Origin: Bacteroidaceae bacterium
Lineage (GTDB): Bacteria; Bacteroidota; Bacteroidia; Bacteroidales; Barnesiellaceae_A
Length of the DNA: 48,532 bases
Direction: 5' to 3'
NCBI GenBank assembly: GCA_017410245.1
Contig: JAFQRE010000004.1
Coordinates: forward strand, 1-48,532
The number at the start of each line of letters is the position of its first letter. Within the stretch, counting starts at the first letter, position 1. Below, one piece after another: positions 24,650 to 33,829 of the stretch. The translations under genes were made by a program, and so were the position numbers. The notes beneath the pieces are model-generated. The model made no database searches, was not told the DNA's origin, and worked only from the letters and a program-made list of their open reading frames with translations.

Positions 24650-26101
24650 ATGTATCGCAATAGATATATAATAGTAGCCATTCTGATGGCTATGTTGTGC
24701 CAAGTATGTGTGCGAGCCGAGATATATACGCTTGATGAAGCTCGTGAAATGTACAAGGCAGGACGCTATGTAGAGGCAGCTCCTACATTTGCTAAAGAAC
24801 TGAAAAAGAAGCCTAAGAATGGTTCGCTCAACCATTGGTATGGTGTGTGTCTGTATTACATGGGCGAGTATGAGCAGGCTCTGAAGTACCTTGAAAAGGG
24901 CGTTGAGCGCAAGGTATTGCTCTCTAATTACTACATAGGCGAAGTGTATGCCGCCATGTACCGATTTGAAGAAGCCCTGGAGGCGTACAACAGCTATATA
25001 GCCAAAGCCGAGAAAGACAAAAAAGAGACCATAGCGGGTATAGAACAACGACTATCGACTGCCAAGATAGGCCAGCGCATGATGCGTGGTGTAGAGCAGG
25101 TGCAGGTGATAGATAGTCTTATTGTCGATTCGTTATCGTTTATCAACTACTATAAACTCACACCCGAGGCGGGAAGCCTTGTCATGTCGCAAGTGTTGCC
25201 TGCATCGTTGCATGCCGATAGTGCTACTGTGGCATACATACCGCAACGTGGCGATGTGATATATATGGGCGAGGTGATAGATGGTAACTATGACTTGTGT
25301 GTGGCCAATAACCTCATGGGACATGAGTGGAGTGCGTTGCACTCGATGTCGGAGGTGTTGAACAATGCCGATAATCAGAACTATCCATTCTTGCTCAGTG
25401 ACGGCCAGACACTATACTTTGCGCAAGACGGAGAGAGTAGCTTGGGCGGTTATGACCTGTATGTGACAATGTTCAACTCGGAACGTGGCGACTATATGTT
25501 GCCTCAAAACATGGGAATGCCGTTCAACTCGCCTTATAACGACTTTATGTTGGCTATAGATGAGTCGATAGGGGTGGGCTGGTTTGTTACCGACCGCAAC
25601 CATATACCCGGTAAACTCACTATATATATATTCTTGCCTAACGAGACCAAAACGGTGTATGACTCCGATAATGAGATGCTTGCATCGTTGGCCAAACTCT
25701 CTCGAATAGCCGATACGTGGCAAGAAGGTGCCGACTATGCGTCGTATCTCGATGCTATAGCTGCCATCGAGCGCACCGAGGAGGTGATGAAAGTGAAAGA
25801 GTTTACATTTGTAGTATGTGACAATCTTGTATATACGCATAGCGACGACTTCAAGAACCAAGAGGCATTGCGATATTACAACCAAGCCCGTATGTTGCAA
25901 CGCAAGATAGATGAACGAACAGCCCAATTGGAGCAGTTGCGTGATAAGTATGAGCATGCAATAGGACAAGAGCGTGCTACAATAGCTGCTGAAATAATAG
26001 CTCTCGAGGAGGAGGCATTGCAGAGCAATGAATCGCCTCAGATGTACGAAAATCGTGCCCGCCGAGCCGAAATGGCTTTTTTAGGAATTGTATATGAATA
26101 A
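24650..26101 (+). CDS. Secreted TPR and PD40 (WD40-like) repeat protein
   Basis: A 483-residue protein with a signal peptide (residues 1-23). TPR units fill about 27-130 (YGVCLYYMGEYEQALKYLEKG). A central beta region at about 165-330 has the WD40-like PD40 pattern, for example FLLSDGQTLYFAQDGESSLGGYDLY. The C-terminus (about 405-470) is a coiled-coil rich in Gln/Glu. TPR plus PD40 resembles the front of some T9SS-associated envelope proteins, but the OmpA-like C-terminus of those is missing, so I do not assign it to T9SS. It is followed after 22 bases by nfeD. Confidence 0.85.
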   Translation: MYRNRYIIVAILMAMLCQVCVRAEIYTLDEAREMYKAGRYVEAAPTFAKELKKKPKNGSLNHWYGVCLYYMGEYEQALKYLEKGVERKVLLSNYYIGEVYAAMYRFEEALEAYNSYIAKAEKDKKETIAGIEQRLSTAKIGQRMMRGVEQVQVIDSLIVDSLSFINYYKLTPEAGSLVMSQVLPASLHADSATVAYIPQRGDVIYMGEVIDGNYDLCVANNLMGHEWSALHSMSEVLNNADNQNYPFLLSDGQTLYFAQDGESSLGGYDLYVTMFNSERGDYMLPQNMGMPFNSPYNDFMLAIDESIGVGWFVTDRNHIPGKLTIYIFLPNETKTVYDSDNEMLASLAKLSRIADTWQEGADYASYLDAIAAIERTEEVMKVKEFTFVVCDNLVYTHSDDFKNQEALRYYNQARMLQRKIDERTAQLEQLRDKYEHAIGQERATIAAEIIALEEEALQSNESPQMYENRARRAEMAFLGIVYE

Positions 26102-26123
26102 TAATATGTAAAGATATAATGCT

Positions 26124-26609
26124 ATGTTGTTCGATATTGTAATAGTAGTAGTACTGTTGGTCATTGCCATTGCGATGCTGATTCTCGAACTTTTCTTTCT
26201 ACCAGGATTTTCGGTAGCAGGTATCTTTTCGGTGATATTTTATGGCATAGCTTTTTACTTTGCCTTTGCATTTATAGGTATAACCGCCGGTGTTATAGCC
26301 CTATCGGCAGCAGTGGTGTTGAGCATATTGGCAATATGGTATTTTATGCATTCCCGAGCGCTCGACAAGATGTCGTTGCACACCAATATTGAGGCGACTG
26401 CACCTACAGAGGTAGATACGCGTGTGTCGGTAGGTGACGAGGGTGTTTCGCTGTCGCGACTCAACCCAATGGGGCGTGTATTGCTGGGCGAAAGTGTTGT
26501 AGAGGCTCGTTCGCTTGAGTTTATAGACGAAGGAGTGAAGGTGCGTGTAATAAAGGTAGAACGCACAACGGTAGAGGTAGAGCCGTTGAAAAGCGATGCC
26601 GACAATTAG
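26124..26609 (+). CDS. Short NfeD membrane protein (no protease domain)
   Basis: A 161-residue protein with three closely packed membrane helices in the first 75 residues (LFFLPGFSVAGI is typical of NfeD) and a C-terminal OB-fold NfeD domain (about 90-155, with MGRVLLGESVVEARS and GVKVRVIKVERTTVEVEP). Short NfeD proteins pair with stomatin or flotillin-like proteins, and floA follows 31 bases downstream. The likely role is to assist FloA assembly or membrane-domain organisation. Confidence 0.92.
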   Translation: MLFDIVIVVVLLVIAIAMLILELFFLPGFSVAGIFSVIFYGIAFYFAFAFIGITAGVIALSAAVVLSILAIWYFMHSRALDKMSLHTNIEATAPTEVDTRVSVGDEGVSLSRLNPMGRVLLGESVVEARSLEFIDEGVKVRVIKVERTTVEVEPLKSDADN

Positions 26610-26640
26610 AATATATCAATAATCAAATAATACGTGTAAT

Positions 26641-27618
26641 ATGGAAGTAGTAACTATTTTATTGTTAGTCTTGGTTGTCATACTGATAACCTTGTTCTTC
26701 TACTTTGTGCCGTTCCTACTATGGTTGTCGGCACGAGTATCGGGCGTGAATATCTCGCTCTTGCAACTCTTCTTGATGCGCATACGTAAAGTACCGCCAC
26801 AAGTGATAGTGAGCGGTATGATTGAGGCGCACAAAGCAGGCTTGAGCAGTATCACACGCGACGAGTTGGAGGCTCACTACTTGGCCGGTGGTCATGTTGA
26901 GCGTGTAGTACATGCGTTGGTATCGGCTGCAAAAGCCAATATCGAGCTCGATTTTAAGATGGCATCGGCAATAGACTTGGCCGGACGTAATGTGTATGAG
27001 GCTGTGCAAATGTCGGTAAATCCCAAGGTAATTGATACACCTCCTGTTACAGCCGTAGCAAAAGATGGTATCCAGCTTATTGCAAAGGCTCGTGTTACGG
27101 TACGTGCCAACATTCGCCAATTGGTGGGTGGTGCCGGCGAGGATACAATCTTGGCTCGTGTAGGTGAGGGTATTGTATCGTCAATCGGTTCGAGTGTATC
27201 GCACAAAGAGGTGCTCGAAAATCCCGATTCGATATCGAAACTGGTGTTGCGCAAAGGCCTTGACTCGGGTACAGCATTTGAAATTCTCTCTATCGATATA
27301 GCCGATATTGATATAGGTAAGAATATTGGTGCTACCTTGCAGATAGACCAAGCTCAAGCCGATAAGAATATTGCTCAAGCCAAGGCTGAGGAGCGTAGAG
27401 CCATGGCTATTGCATTGGAACAAGAGATGAAAGCCAAAGCTCAAGAGGCTCGTGCCAAGGTTATAGAAGCTGAAGCCGATGTGCCCCGTGCTATGGCCGA
27501 TGCTTTCCGCAATGGCAACTTGGGTATCATGGACTACTATAAAATGAAAAATATTGAGGCCGATACATCAATGCGCGAAAGCATTGCTAAGCCTACAACC
27601 AAGCCCGAGAATAAGTAA
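26641..27618 (+). CDS. floA: Flotillin-like protein FloA
   Basis: A 325-residue SPFH-type protein. One N-terminal membrane segment (about 4-25) anchors it. The SPFH core follows, with [20 protein letters not shown] and [20 protein letters not shown], then an Ala/Glu-rich coiled-coil ([20 protein letters not shown]). It matches the YqfA/FloA group in length and order. FloA organises membrane microdomains. The pairing with nfeD is conserved in many bacteria. A strong terminator ends the unit. Confidence 0.95.
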   Translation: MEVVTILLLVLVVILITLFFYFVPFLLWLSARVSGVNISLLQLFLMRIRKVPPQVIVSGMIEAHKAGLSSITRDELEAHYLAGGHVERVVHALVSAAKANIELDFKMASAIDLAGRNVYEAVQMSVNPKVIDTPPVTAVAKDGIQLIAKARVTVRANIRQLVGGAGEDTILARVGEGIVSSIGSSVSHKEVLENPDSISKLVLRKGLDSGTAFEILSIDIADIDIGKNIGATLQIDQAQADKNIAQAKAEERRAMAIALEQEMKAKAQEARAKVIEAEADVPRAMADAFRNGNLGIMDYYKMKNIEADTSMRESIAKPTTKPENK

Positions 27619-27646
27619 TAATAGGATTCTCTATTATATATCAAAA

Positions 27647-27690
27647 AGCAACTATCCTCTAAAATATATGAGGATAGTTGCTTTTTTTTT
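27647..27690 (+). terminator. Strong intrinsic terminator after floA
   Basis: Positions 27647-27659 pair exactly with 27670-27682, followed by a T-run to 27690 and a second run just beyond. It lies about 30 bases after the floA stop. Confidence 0.92.
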
Positions 27691-27738
27691 GTTTTTTTTG
27701 ATTTATATCAAAAATGTCTAATTATAATGTTTTGTAAG

Positions 27739-27769
27739 TTGCATAATGTAAATATTGGGATTATATTTG
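27739..27769 (+). promoter_or_regulatory. Promoter of the T9SS mini-protein and repeat protein
   Basis: TTG (27739-27741), a 20-base gap and TATATTTG (27762-27769) match both elements. Transcription would start near 27775, 25 bases before the ATG. Confidence 0.78.
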
Positions 27770-27799
27770 TGCCAAACAAAAACATAAAATATACAAGTA

Positions 27800-28258
27800 A
27801 TGAAAAAAGTTTTATTATTCTTAGTTGCTGGTTTCTTTATGTTCACAGCAACAGCCGAAGAGAGAGTATGGTCGTTACAGACCGAGGAGGGTCAAAACGT
27901 AATGTTGGCCGATGTAGATTATCTGCTGGCGGCCGATGACATGCGTGTGTTTTCGATAATCCTCAAAAATGGCGCAACGGTAGATAATCTGCGTAAAGTA
28001 ACAGTATCGGACGTCACATCGGTGACAACAATTGAGGCCGATAATGGGCTGTCGTTGTTCCCCAATCCAGTACGCGAAACACTCACCCTGTCGGGATATA
28101 GAGCCGGAAGTGAGGTGGCAATCTTGTCGCTCGATGGTAAAATAATAAAACAACAACAAGCCGAAGGCGAAAGCATGACTATTTCGGTAACCGACCTTGC
28201 CTCGGGTTGCTATCTGTTGAAAACAGAAAATTCAGTGGTAAAGTTTATTAAGAAGTAA
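27800..28258 (+). CDS. Small protein with type IX secretion C-terminal sorting domain
   Basis: A 152-residue protein. A signal peptide covers residues 1-19. A short beta region (about 22-78: VWSLQTEEGQ, LKNGATVDNLRKV) precedes a T9SS type A sorting domain (84-152) starting LSLFPNPV and ending VVKFIKK. Such domains direct cargo through the outer membrane by T9SS, often with anchoring. There is almost no passenger domain. Similar small proteins with a DG/V-rich module before the sorting domain exist in Prevotella and Bacteroides, but I know no function. The next gene is 14 bases downstream. The T9SS machinery itself is not in this window. Confidence 0.9.
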   Translation: MKKVLLFLVAGFFMFTATAEERVWSLQTEEGQNVMLADVDYLLAADDMRVFSIILKNGATVDNLRKVTVSDVTSVTTIEADNGLSLFPNPVRETLTLSGYRAGSEVAILSLDGKIIKQQQAEGESMTISVTDLASGCYLLKTENSVVKFIKK

Positions 28259-28272
28259 TCTCTAAAACAATA

Positions 28273-29940
28273 ATGAATATGTTACGAAAAATACTATATG
28301 CCGTACTGATGGTTGCATTTGCAGTAGTATCGGTGAATGCACAATTTATAGTGGTTAAGAGCGACTCAACAATAGTGAATGTTGATGGAAATCTTAAGAT
28401 TACCCCCACGCAAGGAGGTTGGGATATCGGCGGAGTTGATGTAACCAATGTGTTGAATATACAACGTGCTATGTTGCCTGCAATGCTCAATGAGCAAGCC
28501 ATTGCTCAATACTACGAGGGTATAAAGAGCTCGAGCAATGATGGTAGTGCCAACTATTACTTCTGCTTGTCAGATGTTCCCACTTCATACGATGCTACAG
28601 GTCAATTACTTCCTGTAGAGCCTGGTATGATGATGTGTTTTGACCTCTATGCCGAGAATAGTGCCGATGAAGAGAATGCCATCATTCCCGAGGGAACATA
28701 TATGGCTACAGCCGATTGCATTGCCGGTACAGCGGGTGTAGATTACACCTTTGCTCGCATATTGAATGAAAATCAGGAAGTAGAGTATAAGTTGTTGCAA
28801 AGTGGTACAATTGTAGTGCGCCACATCGAGGCGGGCTATGAGATAGAGGGTAGTTTTATCACTGTAGAGGGTGAGAAATTTGAGGTTTACTACACCGGCG
28901 AAATCGTATTTACCAATATGAGTGAGAGTGCCGAGGATACATTGATGGAGACCGATGTAGAGAATACGACATTCCGCGAGTGTGCCATAACAGCCCATGG
29001 CGGTGATGAGGTGTACAATCGATTCTCGTTGCAACTCTTTGATGGCGATTGTACCGAAGATGGTGTAATTACCAGTGGTGTTGTGCTCAATATCGACCTT
29101 TTTGCCACCTCACCCGAAGGTGATGAGATTGTAATTCCCGATGGAATATATACAGCTTCGGCCGACTATCAAGATGTAGTAGAGTTTGAGCCATTTACAT
29201 TTATGGCGGGTGATGTATTCTCGTTGATGGGCTATCCGTTGCACGTAGGTACTTATGTACAAGACTTACGTTCGGCCGATGAAGATGGATTTATACGTCA
29301 TGGATATGCCAATGCCGGTACTATAGAGTTTAAGCGCGAGGGTGAGCAATATTGGATTAAGGCCGACTTGACCATGCGCAATGGTGTGCGTCTTACAGGA
29401 GAATATCCGATGGGCGATGTGAACATCTTCGACGAGCGACCCGAAGTACCCGAGGGCGATTGGATAAGTACACTCAAAGAGGATAAGACTATGGAATTCT
29501 CAGATGATATATATGCTTATGCTCATTTGTATCCCAACTATCCTGCAAGTGGATTTAATGAAATGGAAATCATTGTCAATGACCACGAGACCAATGAGTC
29601 GTTCATACTCGATATTATATTGCCCGAGGGTGTTACATCGCCTGTAGGTACATACTCGCTGGGTAGTCTCGATAATCTGCAAGCCTATACATTCATACCC
29701 GGATATTACAACTATGCTGTCATTTTGGGTACATGGGGTTGGTTGCAATATGTCGATGGTGTGAATGATCCTGTAGGTCAAGCTCCCGCAACCGAAGGCT
29801 CGATAGAGATTGTTGAGAATAGCGATGGTACGTTTACAATCAACTATACCCTCAAAGATGATGCTGATCCCAAACACACCGTTACAGCATCGTGGACGGG
29901 TGAGATAAATGACCCGCGTGGTTCTTGGAAAGATATGTAA
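28273..29940 (+). CDS. Secreted protein with three beta-rich repeats, function unknown
   Basis: A 555-residue protein with a signal peptide (cleavage near VNA-QF, residue 23). After a short N-terminal part come three related units of about 120-145 residues (about 94-215, 246-388 and 416-547). Each contains a hydrophobic strand ending in DLYA or a similar motif, a Pro-Glu/Asp-Gly-x-Tyr turn (IPEGTY, IPDGIY, PVGTY) and a closing pattern GTI/GSI...Y.I...G...Y.GE. The protein is very acidic. No lipobox and no sorting domain were found, so its final location (periplasm or exterior) is unclear. It is the second gene of the unit with the T9SS mini-protein. I do not recognise a named family. Confidence 0.85.
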   Translation: MNMLRKILYAVLMVAFAVVSVNAQFIVVKSDSTIVNVDGNLKITPTQGGWDIGGVDVTNVLNIQRAMLPAMLNEQAIAQYYEGIKSSSNDGSANYYFCLSDVPTSYDATGQLLPVEPGMMMCFDLYAENSADEENAIIPEGTYMATADCIAGTAGVDYTFARILNENQEVEYKLLQSGTIVVRHIEAGYEIEGSFITVEGEKFEVYYTGEIVFTNMSESAEDTLMETDVENTTFRECAITAHGGDEVYNRFSLQLFDGDCTEDGVITSGVVLNIDLFATSPEGDEIVIPDGIYTASADYQDVVEFEPFTFMAGDVFSLMGYPLHVGTYVQDLRSADEDGFIRHGYANAGTIEFKREGEQYWIKADLTMRNGVRLTGEYPMGDVNIFDERPEVPEGDWISTLKEDKTMEFSDDIYAYAHLYPNYPASGFNEMEIIVNDHETNESFILDIILPEGVTSPVGTYSLGSLDNLQAYTFIPGYYNYAVILGTWGWLQYVDGVNDPVGQAPATEGSIEIVENSDGTFTINYTLKDDADPKHTVTASWTGEINDPRGSWKDM

Positions 29941-29957
29941 AAGGTAATATGTGAAAG

Positions 29958-29996
29958 CAAGAGGCAACATCAATTTCATTTTGATGTTGCCTCTTG
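29958..29996. terminator. Bidirectional terminator between converging genes
   Basis: Positions 29958-29973 and 29981-29996 form a perfect 16-bp stem with a seven-base loop. It lies between the stop of the repeat protein (+) and that of the DUF2490 gene (-), but has no long T-run. Confidence 0.75.
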
Positions 29997-30022
29997 TTGT
30001 ATAGTACAGAATATTGTTGGGC

Positions 30023-30721
30023 TTAAAGTGCTATTTTGTAAGCAAAGCCTATATTGGTATTCCATTGTTGAGGAGTAGCAAGTTGGCGGTTTTCTTCGCG
30101 GATAAGGAATTCGACGGTGTTGTTTTTGTCGATTTTGTATGTAACACCCAAGTCAATCCAAATGCGCTCGGTGTGTCCGGCACTTGTTCCATTGAGTTGT
30201 AAGAAGTGTTCGCCACCCAAGAAGGGTGCAAACTTAGAGTTGGGAATATTGCCAACAAGACGTACACGAGTACGCAACTTGTTTGTCGGTGTGCTGTTAC
30301 CTACAATGTAGGTCGATTCGTAACGTGCGCCCCATGTGAGGTTGAGCGGTTGGAAGGGTACAGCACCATTGAGACCGGCATGGTAGCGGAGAAGGTGGCG
30401 ATAGTTGCCAGCATCGCCACGGTGGTAGAGGTAAAATCCCAATGCGGTAACTTTGAGATAGGTGGGGATAATTTCGGTATCGATACCGGCAATTGTCATG
30501 GCTCGCTCCATATAGGTGTCGATGGTGAATACACTCTGTTGCAACGATAGACGCACCGGGCCTAATTTTTTGGCTACCGAGATGTCCCACATCGTACCGA
30601 AGTGTGAATCGAAGTCCTCGGTATTGGCCGTAGTGGCATCGGACATGGTAGCCACTTCGTTGGCACGCCCCGAGAGCGAAATGATAAGTGCGAGAATGGT
30701 TGTAAAAAGAAATTTTTTCAT
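30023..30721 (-). CDS. DUF2490 outer-membrane beta-barrel protein
   Basis: A 232-residue predicted outer-membrane protein. ATG 30721 is used because it starts the signal peptide (MKKFLFTTILAL...); an upstream ATG at 30742 adds seven residues and overlaps rlmH. The mature part shows amphipathic strands with turns typical of DUF2490 (GARYESTYIVGN, RTRVRLVGNIP, FLGGEHFLQLNG). The function of the family is unknown. It is the last gene of the long minus-strand series, 24 bases after rlmH. Confidence 0.83.
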   Translation of the reverse strand: MKKFLFTTILALIISLSGRANEVATMSDATTANTEDFDSHFGTMWDISVAKKLGPVRLSLQQSVFTIDTYMERAMTIAGIDTEIIPTYLKVTALGFYLYHRGDAGNYRHLLRYHAGLNGAVPFQPLNLTWGARYESTYIVGNSTPTNKLRTRVRLVGNIPNSKFAPFLGGEHFLQLNGTSAGHTERIWIDLGVTYKIDKNNTVEFLIREENRQLATPQQWNTNIGFAYKIAL

Positions 30722-30745
30722 AGTGGTATGATTAAAAGTCATGTT

Positions 30746-31219
30746 TTATTCGTGATGATAAGGTTCGTTGTTGAGTATAGTCATGGCGCGGTATAACTGC
30801 TCGGTAAAGAAGAGGCGCACCATCTGGTGTGAGAAGGTCATCTTAGAGAGCGACAATTTATCGTTGCAACGGTCATAAACGGGTTGCGAGAAACCGTAGG
30901 GCCCACCTACAATAAAGACAAGCCGGCGTGGAACGGTTTGCATCTTCTGCTCGATATATCGGGCAAACTTCATAGATGTAAATTCTTGACCATGCTCGTC
31001 GAGTAGCACAACGAAGTCGCCGGGTTGCAACGTGCGCAATATGGCTTCGCCTTCGCGCTCTTTCTGCTGCTCGGTAGTGAGGTTGCGGTTGTTTTTCAAC
31101 TCGGGTATAACCTCCATATCGAAGGGCAAGTATCGACGAATGCGTGCTGTATAGTCGGCAATGCTCTCGATAAGGTAGCTTTGTGCCGTTTTACCAACAA
31201 CGATAAACTGTATTTTCAT
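30746..31219 (-). CDS. rlmH: 23S rRNA (pseudouridine1915-N3)-methyltransferase
   Basis: A 157-residue SPOUT methyltransferase that modifies pseudouridine 1915 in helix 69 of 23S rRNA using S-adenosylmethionine. The family signature is complete: LLDEHGQEFTS, FIVGGPYGF at 102-110 and the C-terminal knot LSLSKMTFSHQMVRLFFTEQLYRA (first 14 residues diagnostic), ending in PYHHE. The length is as usual. It starts 5 bases after the ABC-F stop. Confidence 0.97.
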   Translation of the reverse strand: MKIQFIVVGKTAQSYLIESIADYTARIRRYLPFDMEVIPELKNNRNLTTEQQKEREGEAILRTLQPGDFVVLLDEHGQEFTSMKFARYIEQKMQTVPRRLVFIVGGPYGFSQPVYDRCNDKLSLSKMTFSHQMVRLFFTEQLYRAMTILNNEPYHHE

Positions 31220-31224
31220 GATAG

Positions 31225-32868
31225 TTATGCTTTACGGTTGCGTTCGAGTTCGTTGAGGTTTTCGATACGTTTTTTCTCCAAGAAGTCATATACGCCCCCC
31301 AGATGCTCGCGTACTCGTCCTTCGCCAAATTCATACACTTTCGATACCAAGCCATCGAGGAAGTCGCGGTCGTGCGACACAACGATAAGTGTGCCGTCGA
31401 ATGCTTGCAGGGCACTCTTCAGTATGTCTTTGGTCTTCATGTCGAGGTGGTTGGTAGGCTCGTCGAGAATGAGTAGATTTACCGGCTCTAAGAGTAGTTT
31501 TATCATGGCCAGTCGCGTGCGCTCGCCTCCCGATAGTACTTTTACTTTCTTGGTAGATTCTTCGCCCCCAAACATGAATGCACCCAGTAGGTCGCGTATT
31601 TGCAGGCGTACATCGCCCTTGGCCACATCATCGATGGTTTGGAAAACGGTCAAGTTCTCATCGAGCAGAGAGGCTTGGTTTTGGGCAAAATAGCCTATCA
31701 TGACGTTGTGACCCAGTGTGAGTGTGCCTTCATGTTCAATCTCGTTCATGATGCACTTGACGAGAGTAGATTTACCTTCTCCATTTTTTCCTACAAAGGC
31801 TACTTTCTCTCCTCGCTCTATAGTAAAGTTGGCATTGGCAAAGACGCGCTTGTCGCCGTATGCTTTGCCTACACCGTCGGCAATGACGGGGTAGCTGCCC
31901 GAGCGGGGTGCCGGTGGGAAGCGTAGTCGCAATGCCGAGGTGTCCTCTTCATCGACCTCGATGATCTCGAGCTTCTCGAGCATTTTTACACGCGATTGTA
32001 CTTGCAGTGTCTTGGAGTAAGTGCCCTTGAAACGTTCGATAAACTCTTTGGTCTCGGCAATCATCTTTTGTTGGTCGTTGTAGGCCTTCATCTGTTGCTC
32101 GCGTCGCTCTTTGCGCAGTTCGAGGTATTGCGAATAATTGACTTTATAGTCATATATGCGTCCCATGGTGACCTCGATGGTGCGAGTAGTGATGTGATCG
32201 ACAAATGCTCGGTCGTGCGAGATGACTATTACGGCCTGTCCGTTGTTGATGAGGAACTCCTCGAGCCATTGTATCGACTCGATGTCGAGGTGGTTGGTGG
32301 GCTCGTCGAGTAGCAGTACGTCGGGTTTCTTCAGGAGTAGCTTGGCCAATTCGATGCGCATGCGCCAGCCTCCGCTGAACTCCTCGGTGGGGCGATTGAA
32401 GTCTTTGCGCTCAAATCCCAAACCTAACAAAATCTTCTCGACGTCTTCCTCGAAGTGAGTGAGGTCTATGGCGTAGAACTTTTCGCTCAATGCCGCAACT
32501 TGCTCGATGAGTGCATAGTAGCTCTCGCTCTCATAGTCGGTGCGTGTAGCCAACTCGTCGTTCATGCGATTTATCTCAGCTTCCATCTCAAAGAGGTGTG
32601 CAAATGCTTGCGATGTCTCCTCAAAGACGGTGCGATTGTTCTCGGTCATGAGGTGCTGTGGCAGGTAGGCTATGACGGTGTCTTTGGGTGCCGATATACT
32701 GCCACGGGTGGGTTGTCGTACACCTGCCAAAATCTTGAGCAAGGTGGATTTTCCGGCACCGTTTTTACCCATGAGGGCTATACGGTCTTTCTCGTTGATA
32801 ACAAAAGAAATATCTTGGAATAGGGTAGTACCGCCAAATTCGACGGTAAGGCCATCTACTGAAATCAT
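31225..32868 (-). CDS. ABC-F family ATPase
   Basis: A 547-residue ribosome-associated ABC-F protein with two nucleotide-binding domains and no membrane helices. Walker A motifs are GKNGAGKS (34-41) and GKNGEGKS in the second half, signature motifs are FSGGW and LSGGE, and both Walker B regions read DEPTNHLD. A charged linker of P-site-tertiary type lies between (about 240-310). ABC-F proteins act on stalled or early-elongating ribosomes, and some confer antibiotic resistance by target protection. The subfamily (Uup or YbiT-like) cannot be settled by eye. Its neighbours miaA and rlmH are also translation genes. Confidence 0.94.
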   Translation of the reverse strand: MISVDGLTVEFGGTTLFQDISFVINEKDRIALMGKNGAGKSTLLKILAGVRQPTRGSISAPKDTVIAYLPQHLMTENNRTVFEETSQAFAHLFEMEAEINRMNDELATRTDYESESYYALIEQVAALSEKFYAIDLTHFEEDVEKILLGLGFERKDFNRPTEEFSGGWRMRIELAKLLLKKPDVLLLDEPTNHLDIESIQWLEEFLINNGQAVIVISHDRAFVDHITTRTIEVTMGRIYDYKVNYSQYLELRKERREQQMKAYNDQQKMIAETKEFIERFKGTYSKTLQVQSRVKMLEKLEIIEVDEEDTSALRLRFPPAPRSGSYPVIADGVGKAYGDKRVFANANFTIERGEKVAFVGKNGEGKSTLVKCIMNEIEHEGTLTLGHNVMIGYFAQNQASLLDENLTVFQTIDDVAKGDVRLQIRDLLGAFMFGGEESTKKVKVLSGGERTRLAMIKLLLEPVNLLILDEPTNHLDMKTKDILKSALQAFDGTLIVVSHDRDFLDGLVSKVYEFGEGRVREHLGGVYDFLEKKRIENLNELERNRKA

Positions 32869-32902
32869 CTCTGTTGTGTCTGTTTATGTCGTAATACGAT
32901 TG

Positions 32903-33826
32903 TTATTGGTTGTGCTCCTTTATCCAACTTTCTATTATATCTACCTTCTCGTTGGTGGGCATTGAGGCATCTATCCAGCGAATGGTGTGTCCTCGGCGTT
33001 CCATGCCGCGAAACCATGTCATCTGTCGCTTGGCAAACTGGTGTATGGCAATTTCCAGCCGTTCTACCATCTCGTTGTATGTGGTGCGACCTATGATGTA
33101 CTCGGTGAGGAACTTGTATTCGAGTCCGTAGTAAATGAGCGACTCGGGGTCGATACCGCTGTCGAGCAGTTGTTTCACCTCCTCTACCATACCTTCTTCG
33201 AGTCGTTGATGCAGACGGCGGGTAATCTTGGCTCGGCGCAATTCGCGGTCTATGTTCACACCCACTATGAGCGGATTTTTCATGGGGCGAGGCTCTAACA
33301 GCTCGGGCTCTTGACGGCTGTAAAATTCGGCTATTTCTATGGCTCGGATAGCACGTTTGCAAGTATCTATATCGGTTGTGTTGTGCAAGGTTTTGTAGCC
33401 TCGCAATATCTCGGCCAGTTGGTCGAGCGACTTGTCTTGCAGCGATTGGCGTAGAGCTGAGTTCTCGGGAACTGGAGGCAATGAGTAGCCTTTGAGTATG
33501 GTCTCGACGTATAGGCCTGTACCACCGCATAGCAGGGGTTGCTTGCCTCGTGCCATCATGTCGGCATATACGATATTGAAATCGCGTACATACTCAAATA
33601 GGTTGTAACGATAGCCTGCCGGACAAATGTCAATGAGGTGGTAGGGTATGGTGGTACCGTCGATGGTGTATTCGGCCAGGTCTTTGCCTGTACCTATGTC
33701 CATACCCCTATAAAGTTGCCGAGAATCGGCACTGATAATTTCAGTACCAATTCTCTTGGCAAGTGCTACGGCAAGAGTTGTCTTGCCCGATGCTGTAGGG
33801 CCTATAATGGCAATGAGGTCGAGCAT
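32903..33826 (-). CDS. miaA: tRNA dimethylallyltransferase
   Basis: A 307-residue enzyme that adds a dimethylallyl group to A37 of tRNAs reading UNN codons. The P-loop GPTASGKT is at 9-16, followed by SADSRQLYRGMDIGTGK, GGTGLYVE and the C-terminal KRQMTWFRG motif. The order is complete and the length normal. It starts 3 bases after the DPP IV stop, which implies co-transcription with it. Confidence 0.97.
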   Translation of the reverse strand: MLDLIAIIGPTASGKTTLAVALAKRIGTEIISADSRQLYRGMDIGTGKDLAEYTIDGTTIPYHLIDICPAGYRYNLFEYVRDFNIVYADMMARGKQPLLCGGTGLYVETILKGYSLPPVPENSALRQSLQDKSLDQLAEILRGYKTLHNTTDIDTCKRAIRAIEIAEFYSRQEPELLEPRPMKNPLIVGVNIDRELRRAKITRRLHQRLEEGMVEEVKQLLDSGIDPESLIYYGLEYKFLTEYIIGRTTYNEMVERLEIAIHQFAKRQMTWFRGMERRGHTIRWIDASMPTNEKVDIIESWIKEHNQ

Positions 33827-33829
33827 CGG

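Noticed and set aside
24650..26101. Assignment of the TPR/PD40 protein to the T9SS machine
   Set aside because: The OmpA-like C-terminus found in the T9SS relatives is missing and no other T9SS machinery gene is nearby.
28273..29940. T9SS sorting domain at the end of the triple-repeat protein
   Set aside because: The C-terminus lacks the FPNP-type start and the basic end of the domain; it ends in SWKDM.
31225..32868. Antibiotic-resistance ABC-F determinant
   Set aside because: It sits with miaA and rlmH in a housekeeping series and its sequence gives no basis for assigning it to a resistance subfamily.
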